Shown in pieces: positions 41,690-42,500 of a DNA stretch of 42,500 bases. The notes beneath the pieces are model-generated. The model did not search any database. It was not told where the DNA came from and saw only the letters and a program-made list of their open reading frames with translations. The translations under genes and the position numbers were made by a program. The stretch is taken from NCBI GenBank assembly GCA_905221605.1, contig CAJNDS010002001.1, positions 377,501 to 420,000 on the forward strand, in the 5' to 3' direction. Each line of letters opens with the position of its first letter. Within the stretch, counting starts at the first letter, position 1. This DNA is from Symbiodinium natans. Taxonomy: Eukaryota > Sar > Dinophyceae > Suessiales > Symbiodiniaceae.

Positions 41690-41918
41690 CGTAAAGCCGA
41701 AAAACCTGGAAAACCCTACATAGAACCAGAAGCTACGTCCTAAACGCGGGCCCAAAGCCCTCAATCAAGCCATTAGAAGCCCTCTCAGCTCAGAACCTCC
41801 TGAATCCTGAACCCCAAAGAAGCCCGAACCCCCGAAGCCTTGAAACCCTAAATGAGCCCAAACCAATGCTAACAGGCCCCAAACCCGAAAGCCTAAACCC
41901 CAAACCCCAGACCAAAAG
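41690..41918. other. Stretch without a gene
   Basis: Degraded CCCTAAA-like text (CCCGAA, CCTGAA). Confidence 0.4.
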
Positions 41919-41976
41919 TCTGAAGCAAAGACCCTGCGACAGAGGGACTTGTACCTCCTAGGGAGGCTTCGGCGAA
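41919..41976 (+). CDS. Candidate exon (19 codons)
   Basis: CAGACCAAAAG acceptor, SEAKTLRQRDLYLLGRLRR, A/GTTTTTC donor. Basic helix. Confidence 0.45.
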
Positions 41977-42060
41977 GTTTTTCTAACCCTAAACCCTAAA
42001 CCCTAAACCCTAGACCCTAAACCCTGAACCCTTAAACCCCAAATTTAAGTAGGCTCCCAG

Positions 42061-42137
42061 GCTGGACATTGCAGGTACGGAGGTCGCGGTGAACAAGCCC
42101 ATGTCGCTCCAAATAGGCACAAGCCTAGCAGGAAGAG
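42061..42137 (+). CDS. Candidate exon (25 codons)
   Basis: AGGCTCCCAG/G acceptor, LDIAGTEVAVNKPMSLQIGT, SLAGR, G/GTTTAGGG donor. Alternating hydrophobic pattern suggests beta strands. Confidence 0.5.
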
Positions 42138-42279
42138 GTTTAGGGTTTAGGTATTTTGGGATTTAGGGTCAGGGTTTTAGGGAATGTTGGGTTTAGGGGC
42201 TGCGGGTTTGGGGGGCTAAGGGTTTAGGGTTTAGGGTTTGGGGTTTAGGGTTTAGGGCTTGGGGATTTTGGGTTTAGGG

Positions 42280-42404
42280 TTAGGAATTCGCGTTAGTGTG
42301 AGGGCTTAGGGGTGGTGGTTTACGGGCAGGAACTTCTAAATTGGCCCTCAGGTGTGTTCTGCCGGGCTTAGCATAGCGGAAATCCTCAAGCTCCAACCCC
42401 CAGC
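42280..42404 (-). CDS. Candidate last exon (40 codons plus TAA)
   Basis: Minus: GGGTGCAAG/G acceptor, GC then WGLELEDFRYAKPGRTHLRA, NLEVPARKPPPLSPHTNANS, TAA at 42280-42282. Probable coding core is the first 30 codons. Confidence 0.55.
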
Positions 42405-42452
42405 CTTGCACCCTAAACCTCAAACCCTAAACTCGAACCTTACTCCAGCACC

Positions 42453-42500
42453 TACTTGGAGGTTCATGGTACTTATTAACGAATTATAACTGTACGTATA
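42453..42500. repeat. Family C element cut by the window end
   Basis: CTACTTGGAGGTTCATGGTA, CTTATTAACGAATTATAACT match the left ends of the copies at 5728 and 31384. Confidence 0.7.

Larger units (their letters stand above)
1..42500. repeat. Interspersed telomeric-type arrays, TTTAGGG / CCCTAAA, both orientations
   Basis: Perfect and degenerate 7-mers occur in more than 60 tracts. TTTAGGG-oriented tracts include 209-301, 405-505, 3826-3925, 7285-7545, 10155-10235, 10790-10880, 12930-13047, 15740-15850, 21960-22100, 22920-23008, 27067-27130, 29155-29312, 30358-30445, 33965-34022, 35080-35165, 39765-39820. CCCTAAA-oriented tracts include 4928-4995, 5115-5176, 5520-5578, 6323-6470, 8490-8570, 9585-9655, 10598-10677, 12180-12290, 15268-15305, 16857-16950, 23265-23350, 26364-26430, 31092-31225, 34224-34275, 35750-35795, 41290-41385. 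Orientation alternates many times, which excludes a simple chromosome end. Commonest variants are CCCTCAA, CCCTGAA, TTCAGGG and the 8-mer TTTAGGGG. Confidence 0.97.

Noticed and set aside
1-42500. A chromosome end (true telomere)
   Set aside because: Arrays flip orientation dozens of times and are interspersed with unique islands to both ends of the window.

Overview
The window looks like nuclear DNA of a dinoflagellate, most like a Symbiodiniaceae-type alga. This rests on four things seen here: a ubiquitin-like/ankyrin-repeat gene with huge homogenised ankyrin arrays; an RCC1-like protein built of short FAAILGDGSVVTWG units; Arabidopsis-type telomeric repeats (TTTAGGG) scattered internally; and short exon-like islands with loose splice signals (GT, possibly GC/GA donors; AG often followed by G). 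No bacterial operons, rRNA, tRNA, CRISPR or phage genes were seen. The organism call is inference.

Layout. More than 60 tracts of TTTAGGG or CCCTAAA (20-250 bp each) occur throughout, flipping orientation dozens of times, so this is not a chromosome end. Between them lie islands of 60-400 bp. Many carry an open frame bounded by a 3' splice-like AG and often a GT donor. Candidate exons run on both strands: mixed at 0-17 kb, mostly plus at 21.8-26.1 kb, plus at 32.2-32.8 kb, minus at 33.3-33.8 kb, plus at 35-37 kb, minus at 37.4-38.7 kb, mixed to the end. Two long coding blocks stand out: the RCC1-like ORF (672-1931, minus) and the UBL-ankyrin gene (17845-20879, minus), which has an in-frame TGA, a frameshift and a 17-nt deletion and so looks like a recent pseudogene or an assembly with errors.

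A third layer is dispersed short foldback repeats, called families A to K here. Family D ends in a CATTTGGTCCCCAAG-like motif and repeatedly abuts coding-like sequence exactly where a 3' splice site should be, so it behaves like an introner (a mobile intron). Family B (about 115-125 bp, near-palindromic, GTACATGGACCCTTAGGG ends) and family C (GGAGGTTCATGGTACTTA ends) look like MITE-type foldback elements.

Main result. In three places a telomeric tract, alone or with a foldback element, is flanked by direct repeats as if inserted: 4780-5021 (20-bp repeats with one mismatch, enclosing a family B element plus a CCCTAAA array), 10582-10693 (exact 16-bp repeats, with an uninserted relative at about 14890) and 14931-14994 (9 bp). 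Removing the first insertion joins two islands into one open frame of about 75 codons. I propose that telomeric-repeat DNA was inserted into genes, together with foldback introners, and became introns, with the repeat unit supplying splice-like signals (GTTTAG, TTTAG/G, CTAAA). Caution: an open frame of 30 codons is expected by chance in one or two of six frames, so single short exon calls are tentative. The pattern across islands, not any one of them, is the evidence.
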